Source of the DNA: Anaerolineae bacterium
GTDB lineage: Bacteria > Chloroflexota > Anaerolineae > JAADDB01
Direction of reading: 5' to 3'
Length of the DNA stretch: 35,434 bases
NCBI GenBank assembly: GCA_015490995.1
Contig: WFWT01000059.1
Location: forward strand, 1-35,434
The notes below the pieces were generated by a model. It made no database searches. It worked only from the letters and a program-made list of their open reading frames with translations, and was not told the DNA's origin. Of this stretch, positions 23,686 to 32,831 are shown in pieces. Position 1 is the stretch's first letter, and the number at the start of each line of letters is the position of its first letter. A program made the translations under genes and the position numbers.

Positions 23686-24411
23686 TTAATGTCCTTCCTC
23701 GCCCTCTCCCGGGTATACCATGCCCAGGTACCGGCCATGCCAGGTGTGTGGCCATACCTGGCCCGTATACCCGTTGACACTCAACATGCCCACGATATTA
23801 CCATCTTGCAAGACGTGAATGGTGTAATAACCGTAGAAAGCATCGGCCTCCTCGTCAGCTTCCAGGCCGGATCCGGTGCGATCCAGGTACTCCTGGGCAA
23901 TGGCGATGGCCTGTTCCGGGGTGATGGGCATCTCATCCGAGGGGGATGCCCCCCACCATCCGCCCATCATATCCCCCATCATGCCACCCCAGCCAGCCAT
24001 GTGTCCGTACTTAGTGTTCCACATCATGTTGGGACCCGGTTCGGGATACACGGCCCCACTATACCGGTCGATGAGGAATTCAAACGCGTACCGGCCGGTG
24101 CTCTTCTCCCGCGCCTGACCGTAAAACTGGTTGTCAAACGCCATTATTTCCGCCACCTCCAGGTCCGGGTTCCCATAACTGGCCACATAATCCTCCGCCA
24201 GGGCAATCGCTTGTTCATCGGAGATCGGCGTCCCGCCGCCGGGCCACCCCGGCATACCCATTCCGGGCATTCCCCATCCCGGGCAATTCCATCCCTGTCC
24301 GTAACCGCCCATCATCCCCCCACCGGGCCAGGGTCCCATGGCCCACGCGGCCACGGTGAGACCGACCAGCAACAATGTTACCACACCAACGGCCACTGCA
24401 ACCCGTTTCAT
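23686..24411 (-). CDS. Exported Met-rich protein with two PepSY-like repeats, probable copper binder
   Basis: The 241-residue product has a signal peptide (MKRVAVAVGVVTLLLVG..., cleavage probably near Ala25). A Met/Gly/Pro/Trp-rich region follows (MMGGYGQG, GMPGMGMPG). Two copies of a PepSY-like unit come next: PISDEQAIALAEDY at about 62 and PITPEQAIAIAQEY at about 162, each followed by a beta-rich part ending in YSGAVYP or YTGQVWP. A second Met-rich spacer lies between (MAGWGGMMGDMMGG). ATG 24411 follows AGGAGGAG; the frame has an upstream start at 24429 that adds six residues. It heads the kinase/regulator operon. Copper binding outside the membrane is inferred from composition and context. 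Confidence 0.82.
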   Translation of the reverse strand: MKRVAVAVGVVTLLLVGLTVAAWAMGPWPGGGMMGGYGQGWNCPGWGMPGMGMPGWPGGGTPISDEQAIALAEDYVASYGNPDLEVAEIMAFDNQFYGQAREKSTGRYAFEFLIDRYSGAVYPEPGPNMMWNTKYGHMAGWGGMMGDMMGGWWGASPSDEMPITPEQAIAIAQEYLDRTGSGLEADEEADAFYGYYTIHVLQDGNIVGMLSVNGYTGQVWPHTWHGRYLGMVYPGEGEEGH

Positions 24412-24512
24412 GATGTCTCCTCCTACCATCGCCTGCGTGCTGTTTTGCTCCTTGTTGAAGGGGGCCTGCTGTTCACTTCTTTCCTCCCACCCAACTCGAG
24501 ATTAACAGGTCA

Positions 24513-24553
24513 TTGTTAGGCCAGTTTGTGGGAATTGTGAAGATTTCGTGAAG
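24513..24553 (-). promoter_or_regulatory. Promoter with direct repeats for the Met-rich/kinase operon
   Basis: On the minus strand CTTCAC occurs at 24553-24548 and again at 24542-24537, an 11-bp spacing. The second copy overlaps a -35-like TTCACA (24541-24536), which is 17 bp from TAACAA (24518-24513). A regulator bound to a repeat overlapping -35 is the PhoB-class arrangement. The repeats resemble the TTCAG pairs before nirS. Confidence 0.6.
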
Positions 24554-24631
24554 CATCGCCCTTTTCCTTGGGCCTTCATGGCCTCCGTGAGGGACGGGAA
24601 AATGTCCCCCCCTCTAAACCGGTCCCCCTGT

Positions 24632-24661
24632 TTGGCACCCCCTCTCCGACCGTCCTATAAT
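24632..24661 (+). promoter_or_regulatory. Sigma70 promoter of sucCD
   Basis: TTGGCA (24632-24637), an 18-bp spacer and a perfect TATAAT (24656-24661) form a near-consensus promoter about 85 bp before the sucC start. Confidence 0.8.
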
Positions 24662-24745
24662 GGAGGATGTGACCTAATTTCTTTCAGATCCGCGATGACC
24701 ACACTTCGCGTCGGCAACGCGGCCGACGTCAGCGGAGGGGAAGCC

Positions 24746-25885
24746 TTGAACCTGCACGAGTACCAGTCCAAACGCATCTTTGCCCGATATGGCATCCCCG
24801 TCCCCCAGGGTGAGGTAGCGACGACTCCCGAAGCCGCGCGACAGATCGCCGCGCGCCTTGGAGGACCGGTCGTGGTGAAAGCCCAGGTACTGGTGGGAGG
24901 ACGGGGTAAAGCCGGAGGTATTCAGCTGGCACAGACGCCGGAAGAAGCAGAAGCCGTTGCCAGGCGCATTCTGGGCATGCGCCTGAAAGGGTTGCCCGTG
25001 CGTAAGGTGCTGATCGACCCGGCCGTGACGATCCGGCAGGAAATTTACCTGGGCGGTGTGATCGATCGGGCACAGGGCCGAATCGTGATGATGGCCTCCA
25101 GCGAGGGAGGTGTGGACATCGAAGAGGTGGCCGCCCGATCCCCAGAAAAGATTGTGCGAGTAGCGGTAGATCCCTGCCTGGGCCTGCGAGCATATCACGC
25201 CCGCCACATGGCCCAAACTATCGGCCTCCCTCGCGCGTACTTCCGCCCCTTTGCCGAGATCGCACAAGGCCTGTACCGGGCCATGGTGGAAAATGACGCT
25301 TCCCTGGCCGAAATCAACCCGCTGGTGATCACCGACGAAGGGACTCTGGTCGGGGTGGACGGTAAAATGGTCGTGGATGACAACGCGCTCTTCCGACACC
25401 CGGACATCGAAAAGCTTCGAGACGCCGAGGAGGAAGATCCGTTTGAGGTGGAAGCTCGTCAGCACGGGTTGAGTTACGTCAAACTGACGGGCAACATAGG
25501 GTGTATGGTCAACGGCGCGGGCCTGGCCATGGCCACCATGGACATTATTAAATTGTATGGGGGAGAACCGGCCAACTTCTTGGACATCGGGGGTGGCGCG
25601 TCCGCGACCCGCGTGACAGCAGCTTTACGCATCATCCTATCGGACCCCAACGTGCGGGCTGTGTTGATCAACATCTTTGGTGGCATTACCCGCTGTGACG
25701 AGGTGGCGCGAGGCATCCTGGCAGCCATGGACGAGGTCCAACCCCAGGTGCCCTTTGTGGTCCGGCTCATCGGCACCAACCAGGAAGAAGGGCAACGCCT
25801 GCTTAGCGACGCCCACCTGGTCACGGCCAACACGTTGGCCGAGGCTGCACAGAAAGTGGTACGCCTGGCCCAAGGGACGTCGTAA
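24746..25885 (+). CDS. sucC: Succinate-CoA ligase beta subunit
   Basis: SucC is the ATP-grasp subunit of succinyl-CoA synthetase, forming ATP (or GTP) from succinyl-CoA in the TCA cycle. The 379-residue product begins with the family N-terminus [20 protein letters not shown] follows in the nucleotide-binding lobe, then EINPLV with the metal-binding residues, and the CoA-binding-side motif [13 protein letters not shown]. The TTG at 24746 behind GGAGGGG is the best start because it matches the family N-terminus; an ATG at 24695 is in frame but has no ribosome site. The sucD gene begins 54 bp after its stop. Confidence 0.95.
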   Translation: MNLHEYQSKRIFARYGIPVPQGEVATTPEAARQIAARLGGPVVVKAQVLVGGRGKAGGIQLAQTPEEAEAVARRILGMRLKGLPVRKVLIDPAVTIRQEIYLGGVIDRAQGRIVMMASSEGGVDIEEVAARSPEKIVRVAVDPCLGLRAYHARHMAQTIGLPRAYFRPFAEIAQGLYRAMVENDASLAEINPLVITDEGTLVGVDGKMVVDDNALFRHPDIEKLRDAEEEDPFEVEARQHGLSYVKLTGNIGCMVNGAGLAMATMDIIKLYGGEPANFLDIGGGASATRVTAALRIILSDPNVRAVLINIFGGITRCDEVARGILAAMDEVQPQVPFVVRLIGTNQEEGQRLLSDAHLVTANTLAEAAQKVVRLAQGTS

Positions 25886-25939
25886 CGTTTCACAACACGT
25901 CCCGGTGTGACCAACCTATCCTATGAGGAGCACGCGACG

Positions 25940-26812
25940 ATGAGCATACTCGTCGACAGCAATACCCGAGTGGTCGTACAGGGTATCACCGGCCGCGAGG
26001 GCCGGTTCCACACGCGGCAGATGCTCGATTACGGGACCCGTGTGGTGGCAGGAGTGACGCCTGGCAAAGGGGGACAGGAGGTAGAGGGCGTGCCGGTGTT
26101 CGACACCGTCCATGAAGCGGTGGCACGCACCGACGCGAACACGTCCATCATTTATGTACCTGCCCGCTTTGCGCCCGAGGCCATCCTGGAAGCGGCGGAT
26201 GCGGGCATCCGGTTAATTGTGTGTATCACGGAAGGGATCCCAACCCTGGACATGATCACCGTACGGCACTACCTCCGCCAGGTGGGCGCCCGCCTGATCG
26301 GCCCCAACTGTCCGGGCGTCATCACCCCAGGCGAGAGCAAAGTGGGCATTATGCCCGGTCATATTCACCGACCTGGACCGGTGGGCATCGTCTCCCGCAG
26401 TGGGACGCTGACATACGAAGCGGTTTACGCACTAACCCAGCGCGGCATCGGTCAATCCACGGTGGTGGGCATCGGCGGTGACCCCATTGTGGGCACGACC
26501 TTTCTGGATGTGCTACGCATGTTCCAGGACGATCCCCAGACGGAGGTGGTCGTGCTCATTGGCGAGATTGGAGGGACCGAAGAGGAACGCGCCGCCATGT
26601 ACATCCGAGATGAGATGAGCAAACCGGTCGTGGCCTTCATCGCGGGGCAGACAGCCCCACCGGGAAAACGCATGGGCCACGCAGGCGCGATCATCGCCGG
26701 GGGCACCGGCACAGCAGCCGAGAAGATCGCGGCCCTAGAAGCGGCCGGTGCTCATATCGCCCGCCACCCCGAGGAGATCGCTGACCTGGTAGCCACCCTC
26801 CTCGGCCGGTGA
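25940..26812 (+). CDS. sucD: Succinate-CoA ligase alpha subunit
   Basis: SucD binds CoA and carries the histidine phosphorylated during succinyl-CoA synthetase turnover. The 290-residue product has the Rossmann CoA-binding start ([11 protein letters not shown]), GPNCPGVI (121-128), and the active-site His247 in GHAGAI. ATG 25940 follows GAGGAG; the frame extends 33 bp upstream without a good signal. Length and motifs match the family, and it forms an operon with sucC. Confidence 0.95.
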   Translation: MSILVDSNTRVVVQGITGREGRFHTRQMLDYGTRVVAGVTPGKGGQEVEGVPVFDTVHEAVARTDANTSIIYVPARFAPEAILEAADAGIRLIVCITEGIPTLDMITVRHYLRQVGARLIGPNCPGVITPGESKVGIMPGHIHRPGPVGIVSRSGTLTYEAVYALTQRGIGQSTVVGIGGDPIVGTTFLDVLRMFQDDPQTEVVVLIGEIGGTEEERAAMYIRDEMSKPVVAFIAGQTAPPGKRMGHAGAIIAGGTGTAAEKIAALEAAGAHIARHPEEIADLVATLLGR

Positions 26813-26866
26813 GGGTGCCCTCCACACAAAACACCAAATCCACAAAGGGCAAAGGTGTAACAGACA

Positions 26867-28471
26867 ATGGCCACAGTAAAATTAGACGCATTCGGAGAGG
26901 AGGTGTGCAGGCAACTACAACAGCGTGGGTTCACTCCTTACCCGGTGGGTGGGTACGTGCGTGACCTACTGCTCGGCCGCACGCCTGTAGATCTGGACAT
27001 CATTGTGCCGGACGAAGGCCGACGAGCCGCCCGGCTGTTGGCCGATGCCCTGGGTGGCTCCTATTATTCCCTGGACGACGAAACCGATACCGGGCGAGTT
27101 ATTCTGAAACGTGACGGCGTCCGCTACATCATCGACATCACCCGCCTGCGCGGGAGAACCCTCACCGAGGACCTGGAACAGCGGGATTTCACCATCAACG
27201 CCATTGCCTTCGACCTCGCCCGCGGGGAAGTAGTCGATCCCTTCCACGGGTTGCGCGACATGGAGCGCAAACAGGTGCGCATGTTGCGCCCTGCCATCTT
27301 CCTGGAAGACCCGGTCCGCCTCCTGCGAGGGCCTCGCCTGTGTGCCCAGCTGGGTTTCACCCTGGAAAAGGACACCCAAAAAGCTATCGCCACCTTCGCC
27401 TCTTTGATCCAACGTGCGGCGGCCGAGCGGATACGTGACGAGCTGGTGCGTCTCCTGCGCGCGGACCAGGCTGCAACCTGGCTGGATTTCCTGGACCAGG
27501 TTGGATTGCTGGAGCCGATTCTGCCGGAGGTCAAAGCACTGCAAGGCGTCCCCCAACCTCGCCCACATTACTTGCCCGTCTACGAACATACACTGGAAAC
27601 AGTACGCCACACGCTTTGGCTCATGGCCTGGCTGGAAGGCCGAGTTGAACCCCAAAATGACATCGAAGCCCAGGTTGCGGACGTTCTCTCACCGTGGCGA
27701 GAGCAGTTACTGGCTCACCTCCGACAAGACCTGACCCGAACGCGCGCCCACTGGGATTTCCTCCCTTGGGGCGCGCTGGCACACGATTGGGGCAAACCGA
27801 AGACGTACCGGGTGGACGAGCGCGGCCGCATTGTTTTCTTCAACCACGAACGGGTAGGAGCTGCCATTACCGCGGATGCCATGCGTCGCCTGCGCTTTGC
27901 CCGCCGGGAAGTGGAACACATGGTAGCCATCGTTCGCCACCACATGCGCCCCTTTGCTCTCATCCGACAGGTTGTCAAGGACCAACTGGAATCTCCCAGC
28001 CGACGGGCTATTTATCGCTTCTTCCGAGACGCGGGCACGGCCGGAATAGACATTCTCCTTATTAACTTGGCCGATGATTGGGCCACCTACGGCCCGCGAT
28101 TGCGGTTGCCGTACTGGCAACAGCGCCTGAGCATTCTGCCCCCCCTCTTCGACGCGTACTTCAACCGCCCACACGAGGTCGTCCGTCCCCGTCCCATGCT
28201 CAGCGGCCGGGAGCTTATGGACGCCCTGGGCTTGGAACCCGGCCCCACACTGGGCCGTCTACTTAACGCGCTGGTAGAAGCCCAGGCCGCGGGCGAAGTG
28301 CGCTCCCGTTCTCAGGCGCTCAAATGGGTGCGCCAGTGGCTGGAAGAACACGCTGTCCAGCACGAAGCGCCTGAAGCGCCCGAAGCCAACGGGGGCGAAC
28401 CGACATCCCAGAACGAGAACATCCCCCAGGTCGAAACCGAGGCACCCCAGGCCGAGGAGAAGCGGTCGTGA
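26867..28471 (+). CDS. tRNA nucleotidyltransferase (CCA-adding/poly(A) polymerase family) with HD domain
   Basis: This class II nucleotidyltransferase family adds or repairs the CCA end of tRNAs. The 534-residue product has the helix-turn GGYVRDLLLG (28-37) and catalytic aspartates in DLDIIV (Asp42, Asp44). RDFTINAIA and a variant of the RxxRxxRFAxxLGF motif (RLLRGPRLCAQLGF) follow. An HD domain sits around residue 305 (AHDWGKPK, HHMRPF). The C-terminal 50 residues are Glu/Pro/Ala-rich and probably disordered. The ribosome site is weak (AAAGGTG). The last 4 bp overlap the ogt start. Whether it adds C, A or both cannot be told here. Confidence 0.88.
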   Translation: MATVKLDAFGEEVCRQLQQRGFTPYPVGGYVRDLLLGRTPVDLDIIVPDEGRRAARLLADALGGSYYSLDDETDTGRVILKRDGVRYIIDITRLRGRTLTEDLEQRDFTINAIAFDLARGEVVDPFHGLRDMERKQVRMLRPAIFLEDPVRLLRGPRLCAQLGFTLEKDTQKAIATFASLIQRAAAERIRDELVRLLRADQAATWLDFLDQVGLLEPILPEVKALQGVPQPRPHYLPVYEHTLETVRHTLWLMAWLEGRVEPQNDIEAQVADVLSPWREQLLAHLRQDLTRTRAHWDFLPWGALAHDWGKPKTYRVDERGRIVFFNHERVGAAITADAMRRLRFARREVEHMVAIVRHHMRPFALIRQVVKDQLESPSRRAIYRFFRDAGTAGIDILLINLADDWATYGPRLRLPYWQQRLSILPPLFDAYFNRPHEVVRPRPMLSGRELMDALGLEPGPTLGRLLNALVEAQAAGEVRSRSQALKWVRQWLEEHAVQHEAPEAPEANGGEPTSQNENIPQVETEAPQAEEKRS

Positions 28472-29028
28472 CACGCTATCACGCCACAGTGGACACCCCC
28501 TTGGGCTGGGTGGCAGTACTGGCCACCGAAAAGGGCATCCGCCGCGTCACCCTGCCCCACCCCAAGCGGGAGGCCGCGCTACACCACCTCCGCCAGAAAG
28601 AGGGGGATTTAGGTCACCACGCGCCCGAACGCCTGGCACCGGTATTGGACCGACTGCGCCGTTACTACCAAGGCGAACCGGTGTCCTTCACGGACATCCC
28701 CCTGGACTTCACCGGACGTCCGCCGTTTGCCCAGGCCGTGTGGACGCTGGTACGCGGGCTGCCGCGCGGACATACCCTCACGTACGGCGAAGTAGCCCGA
28801 CGGCTAGGCCGCCCTCGCGCCGCCCGCGCCGTAGGTCGCGCCATGGCTACCAACCCTGTTCCTCCCATCGTCCCCTGTCACCGCATCCTCGGCAAAGGTG
28901 GACAACTCACCGGTTTCGGCGGTGGCCTGGCCTTGAAAGCCCACATGCTCGCCCTGGAAGGCATCACCCCGTACCGCCCCGATACTCTGGTTTGCCAGGA
29001 GGAAACACACCGTGCACATCGGCATTGA
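28468..29028 (+). CDS. ogt: Methylated-DNA-protein cysteine methyltransferase
   Basis: This suicide repair enzyme transfers alkyl groups from O6-alkylguanine to its own cysteine. The 186-residue product has the N-terminal fold of Ogt/AdaC-type proteins and the active-site motif PCHRI with Cys137. Tyr106 (TLTYGEVA) and Arg120 of the base-flipping helix-turn-helix region are also present. The start is GTG 28468, overlapping the previous stop in the sequence GTGA, with GAGGAG upstream. The 3' end overlaps the next gene by 17 bp, so these genes are co-transcribed. Confidence 0.94.
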   Translation: MTRYHATVDTPLGWVAVLATEKGIRRVTLPHPKREAALHHLRQKEGDLGHHAPERLAPVLDRLRRYYQGEPVSFTDIPLDFTGRPPFAQAVWTLVRGLPRGHTLTYGEVARRLGRPRAARAVGRAMATNPVPPIVPCHRILGKGGQLTGFGGGLALKAHMLALEGITPYRPDTLVCQEETHRAHRH

Positions 29029-30124
29029 TGCACGGCTCATCTACTACCGCAAAGGGGGCATCGCACGGTACACCATTCGCCTGGCCCGCGGCCTGGCACG
29101 GGTGGACACGGAAAATACCTACTGGCTCCTCCAGCACCGTAAACACCAGGAACCCATCGTCAAAGCGCCCAACTTTCAACGGGTGGACATGTGGTCCCCC
29201 ACCCACCATCCTCTGGAACAGCTCCTCCTGTGGCTTGAACTGCACAAGTTACGCCTGGACGTACTGCACAGCCCGGATTTCATCCCTCCCCTACGGCACA
29301 TCGGCGCCCGCCGCGTTATCACGGTTCATGACCTGGCTTTCCTGCGCTACCCTCACCTGCTCACCCGCTCCTCGGCCCGCTATTACGGGCAGATCGACCG
29401 GGCAGTTCGGCAAGCCGATCACATTATCGCGGTCTCTCACAGCACCGAACAGGACCTCATCAACCTTCTCGGGGTACCCGAAAACAAGATCACGGTCATC
29501 TACGAAGCGGCCGATGAGGTGTTCCGCCCCCTGCCCAAAGAGGAGAGCGCAGCCGAAGTACGACGCCGATATAACCTGCCCGCGGATTACATCCTCTTTG
29601 TGGGGACCATTGAACCACGCAAAAACCTGAACACCCTTCTCCTGGCTTACCACGCACTGCGTACCCAGTACCGACTGGATCCCCCTCTGGTGTTTGCAGG
29701 GGAACATGGCTGGTTGGCCGAGGAGGTCTACAGCTTGGTGGACGAACTGGGCCTGCAGGACCACTGCTATTTCCTGGGACGGGTGTCCACCACCGAGCTG
29801 GTTTACCTTTACAACGCCGCCCGCCTTCTGGCCCATCCTGCCCTGTACGAAGGGTTTGGCCTCCCCCCGTTGGAAGCCATGGCGTGCGGAATACCCGTAG
29901 TGGTCTCCAACGTCTCCAGCCTGCCCGAAGTGGTGGGCAACGCGGCCCTGCTGGTGGACCCAACCGACGTGGAGGCCTGGACCGTGGCCCTTCACCGCCT
30001 GCTGACCGACGATACCTTGTGGAAGGAGTTACAGGAAAAGGGCTTTGAACGAGCCCGCCAGTTCTCCTGGGAGCGCACCGCGCAGGAAACCCTCGCGGTG
30101 TATCACCACGTCTTGCAAGGATAA
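29012..30124 (+). CDS. GT4-family glycosyltransferase
   Basis: The 370-residue product has a GT-B fold: an N-terminal acceptor domain ([10 protein letters not shown]...GGIARYT) and a C-terminal donor domain. The donor domain has [10 protein letters not shown] and the EGFGLPPLE motif (the E-x7-E signature of retaining GT4 enzymes). It would transfer a sugar from a nucleotide donor to a lipid or polysaccharide acceptor in the cytoplasm. The start is GTG 29012 behind AGGAGG, inside the end of ogt. Substrate is unknown. It sits directly before a second glycosyltransferase, so both may serve one glycan. Confidence 0.92.
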   Translation: MHIGIDARLIYYRKGGIARYTIRLARGLARVDTENTYWLLQHRKHQEPIVKAPNFQRVDMWSPTHHPLEQLLLWLELHKLRLDVLHSPDFIPPLRHIGARRVITVHDLAFLRYPHLLTRSSARYYGQIDRAVRQADHIIAVSHSTEQDLINLLGVPENKITVIYEAADEVFRPLPKEESAAEVRRRYNLPADYILFVGTIEPRKNLNTLLLAYHALRTQYRLDPPLVFAGEHGWLAEEVYSLVDELGLQDHCYFLGRVSTTELVYLYNAARLLAHPALYEGFGLPPLEAMACGIPVVVSNVSSLPEVVGNAALLVDPTDVEAWTVALHRLLTDDTLWKELQEKGFERARQFSWERTAQETLAVYHHVLQG

Positions 30125-30139
30125 CGAGGGAACTCACCG

Positions 30140-31420
30140 ATGCACACCACAGTTCGCCCGCGTGTGCTGATGTTCACCCCGCAATCCCCTTATCCTCCAC
30201 ACCAGGGGACGACCCTGCGTAACTACCACCTGCTTTCCCGATTGGCCCGCCACGCGGATGTGACACTGGTGACGTTTGTGGAACCTGGACAGCCTGCCCC
30301 CATGAGCACCCCTCTGAGCGAACTATGCTGGCGCATTCACGCCTGTCCTGCCCCACGCCGCACACTTCGGCAGCGACTGTGGAACCTTCTCACCTCCACC
30401 CGGCCCGATCTGGCCTGGCGCTTGCACGCTCCGGGCCTGCACCAAGCCATTGCCCACTTGGCCACCACCGATCACTTCGACGTACTGCTGGTGGAAGGGC
30501 TGGAGATGGCCCCCTACCTGGAAACCTACCTCGCCCACCATAAAGGACCACGCCCCCGCGTGGTCCTGGACGCGCACAACGCGGAATACGTGCTTCAGCA
30601 GCGCGCGTTTCAGACCGACATCACCCGTCCCACACGATGGCACGCTGCCCTCTATTCCCTTATCCAATGGCTCAAACTGCGACGCTACGAGCAGTACATC
30701 CTATCCTTGACGGATCACGTAGTCGCCGTGTCTGAACCCGACCGAACGAACCTCCAACGTCTGGGAGTGACCCCACCCATCAGCGTCGTGCCCAACGGCG
30801 TGGATGTGCGCTATTACGAGCAGGCAACGGCGGAAGCCGCTCCGCTGCCCCCGGCCAGCCTGGTCTTCACGGGCAAAATGGACTTCCGCCCTAATGTGGA
30901 CGCGGTGAGCTGGTTTGTGGAACAGGTGTGGCCCCGCATTCTCGCCGACGTCCCAGAAGCCCACTTCTACATTGTAGGGCGCTCGCCTCACCCGCGCATC
31001 CTCCAGTACGGCGAAATGCCCGGGGTGTTCGTTACCGGCGAAGTGGCCGACGTCCGCCCCTACCTGTGGGGCGCACAGGTGTACGTCGCGCCCCTCCGAG
31101 TAGGGGGAGGAACCCGCCTGAAACTCCTGGAGGCCATGGCAGCACGGCGGGCCATCGTTAGCACGTCCTTGGCTGCGGAGGGCTATCCCGTGCAACCCGG
31201 TGTTCACCTCCTGCTGGCCGACACCCCCGCGGACTTCGCGGCGGCCGTGGTAACGCTCCTGCAAACGCCTGCCCGCCGCGCCGAGTTGGGTGAGGCCGCC
31301 CACACCTTTGTCCGCGAAAGGTACGATTGGGATATCCTCTTCCCACGTTTCCTGAGGGCGGTGCTGGGCAATGGCCCTCGCACCCCACGTCAGGCCACAA
31401 CCCCTGCGGTGACGTCATAA
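30140..31420 (+). CDS. GT4-family glycosyltransferase, PEP-CTERM/stp1-like type
   Basis: The 426-residue product begins VLMFTPQSPYPPHQGTTLR, the donor-fold start typical of GT-B enzymes of this type. VLDAHNAEY follows, then VPNGVDVRYY, FTGKMDFRPNVDAV and GGGTRLKLLEAMA in the donor domain. These last motifs are common to a GT4/GT1 subgroup found in exopolysaccharide or wall-glycan loci. GAGGG precedes ATG 30140, 15 bp after the previous gene. Donor and acceptor are not known. It is the last gene of the operon before a bidirectional terminator. Confidence 0.9.
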   Translation: MHTTVRPRVLMFTPQSPYPPHQGTTLRNYHLLSRLARHADVTLVTFVEPGQPAPMSTPLSELCWRIHACPAPRRTLRQRLWNLLTSTRPDLAWRLHAPGLHQAIAHLATTDHFDVLLVEGLEMAPYLETYLAHHKGPRPRVVLDAHNAEYVLQQRAFQTDITRPTRWHAALYSLIQWLKLRRYEQYILSLTDHVVAVSEPDRTNLQRLGVTPPISVVPNGVDVRYYEQATAEAAPLPPASLVFTGKMDFRPNVDAVSWFVEQVWPRILADVPEAHFYIVGRSPHPRILQYGEMPGVFVTGEVADVRPYLWGAQVYVAPLRVGGGTRLKLLEAMAARRAIVSTSLAAEGYPVQPGVHLLLADTPADFAAAVVTLLQTPARRAELGEAAHTFVRERYDWDILFPRFLRAVLGNGPRTPRQATTPAVTS

Positions 31421-31458
31421 TCCTTATAGGGGAAGCCAGTATAGCCTTTTGCCCCGCG

Positions 31459-31498
31459 AAAAGGGGGCACGGCGTAATGCAAACCGTGCCCCCTTTTT
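31459..31498. terminator. Bidirectional terminator between the glycosyltransferase and ribosomal operons
   Basis: AAAAGGGGGCACGG (31459-31472) pairs with CCGTGCCCCCTTTT (31484-31497) around an 11-nt loop. The plus strand ends in TTTTT and the minus strand also ends in a T-run, so it can stop both converging transcripts. Confidence 0.85.
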
Positions 31499-31565
31499 GG
31501 GTGACTCACAGGCAGCAGGACGATGCCACACCCGAGCGGCCTATGCGGCCATCGCCTTTGGCGCG

Positions 31566-31955
31566 TTACTTGATCTCCACCACCGCGCCTTCGCCCTCCA
31601 GGAGTTTCTTGGCCTCCTCGGCCCGCTCCTTGTCGACCCCCTCCAAGATGGTGGTAGGGGCCTTCTCCACCAGTTCTTTCGCCTCTTTAAGACCCAGGTC
31701 GGGAATAAGCTGGCGCACCGCCTTAATAACCTGGATCTTCTTAGCGCCGACGTCCTTCAAGATAACGTCGAACTCGGTCTTCTCTTCCGCGGCCTCAGCA
31801 GCAGCGCCAGGGGCTGCACCCGGTACCGCGGCCACAGCGACCGGTGCCGCGGCGCTCACCCCCCAGCGTTCCTGCAAGGTCTTGGAAAGCTCCGCGGCTT
31901 CCATCAGGGTAAGTGACTCCAACAACTCAATAATCTGTTCCAACTTCTCGGACAT
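31566..31955 (-). CDS. rplL: Ribosomal protein L7/L12
   Basis: L7/L12 forms the stalk that recruits GTPase factors to the large subunit. The 129-residue product has the N-terminal dimerisation domain ([17 protein letters not shown]), an Ala/Pro-rich hinge (about 34-58) and the conserved C-terminal domain ([27 protein letters not shown]). ATG 31955 follows GGAGGG. It is the last gene of the operon; rpoB does not follow, as the glycosyltransferase operon converges on it from the other side. Confidence 0.96.
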   Translation of the reverse strand: MSEKLEQIIELLESLTLMEAAELSKTLQERWGVSAAAPVAVAAVPGAAPGAAAEAAEEKTEFDVILKDVGAKKIQVIKAVRQLIPDLGLKEAKELVEKAPTTILEGVDKERAEEAKKLLEGEGAVVEIK

Positions 31956-32017
31956 TGTGCTCCCTCCTTCACGTGTATCCGTGTGAGTTCCCATAGGCTT
32001 GTCTACACTGCCACCCT

Positions 32018-32551
32018 TTAGGCGGCCTCGGCTTCCCCCTGCTCCGAACGAGCCTGGAGGACCTGGACGATCTCACGCAGCGGGGCCTGGATCACGCCCA
32101 GGAGATTGACCAACGGCGCCTGGATAGCCGCTACAAGCTGCGCCCGCAGCTCTTCCATGGGCGGCAGCTTGGCCAGCGTCTCCACCTCCTCCACGGAGAT
32201 AATACGACTGTCCAGCAGACCGCCCTTCAGGCGCAAATTTTCCGCCTCTTTGGCGTACTCCACAAAGGCCTTAGCAACCGGTGGCACATCCTGCAGGCCG
32301 AAGCCGGCCACCGTAGGCCCCACCAACATGTCAGCAGGCACCGGCTGCTCCAGGCGCTCCAGTGCAATGCGCAACAGGGTGTTCTTCACCACCTGAACGT
32401 GTCCCCCCGCCTCCTTGACCCGACGGCGCAGCTCCTGCATTTCCTTTACCGTCAGACCCCGGTAGTCGGCCAGGATCACCCCATGACTGTTGCGGAGCAG
32501 GTCCATGTAACGTTCAATAAGCTGGTCCTTCTCCTTCCGTGTGAGTGGCAA
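32018..32551 (-). CDS. rplJ: Ribosomal protein L10
   Basis: L10 anchors L7/L12 dimers to the stalk base. The 177-residue product starts with the typical [17 protein letters not shown] and has [28 protein letters not shown] and a C-terminal helical arm for L7/L12. I chose TTG 32551, which follows AAAGGAGGG; the open frame runs 162 bp further upstream, but that is the untranslated leader and attenuator. Expression is probably autoregulated through that leader. Confidence 0.93.
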   Translation of the reverse strand: MPLTRKEKDQLIERYMDLLRNSHGVILADYRGLTVKEMQELRRRVKEAGGHVQVVKNTLLRIALERLEQPVPADMLVGPTVAGFGLQDVPPVAKAFVEYAKEAENLRLKGGLLDSRIISVEEVETLAKLPPMEELRAQLVAAIQAPLVNLLGVIQAPLREIVQVLQARSEQGEAEAA

Positions 32552-32648
32552 CCCTACTCCCTCCTTTCCGTGTGTTCCGAGATGTTCCTGCGAAATTCCC
32601 GGTCTATACCGGTACACACTCTGACCTGGCCCCACCGGGCCACGGTCG

Positions 32649-32693
32649 AAAAACAAACAGGGCAACCGGCCGCATGCAGGCACGGTTGCCCTG
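32649..32693 (-). terminator. Attenuator hairpin in the rplJ leader
   Basis: In minus-strand order an 11-bp stem (32693-32683 with 32668-32658) is followed by TTTGTTTTT (32657-32649). It lies inside the rplA-rplJ gap, about 100 bp before the rplJ start. This is a true U-rich intrinsic terminator, so read-through into rplJL is likely controlled. Confidence 0.8.
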
Positions 32694-32719
32694 TAGATCA
32701 CACCAGTCAACACCCGCTC

Positions 32720-32825
32720 CCTCTGCCTCAGCAGGCTCCCTTGCGGGATTTAAGCCACCGCACCTGCCGTCAACGGCCGGAGTTCTACCAATATGGCTTT
32801 GTAAGTCCTATCGCCGGCTATCTGC
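32720..32825 (-). ncRNA. L10 ribosomal protein leader (approximate limits)
   Basis: The sequence between rplA and the attenuator contains the pattern GCAGGTGC ... AATCCCGCAAGGGAGCCTGCTGAGGC (minus strand), similar to the conserved core of L10 leaders bound by L10(L12)4. Limits are estimated by eye. A covariance-model search would decide it. Confidence 0.6.
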
Positions 32826-32831
32826 CCTCCG

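Noticed and set aside
23176-24519. 447-codon plus-strand frame opposite the Met-rich operon
   Set aside because: It is antisense to two genes with signal peptides, good ribosome sites and repeats; the translation is His/Pro-rich with no recognisable domain.
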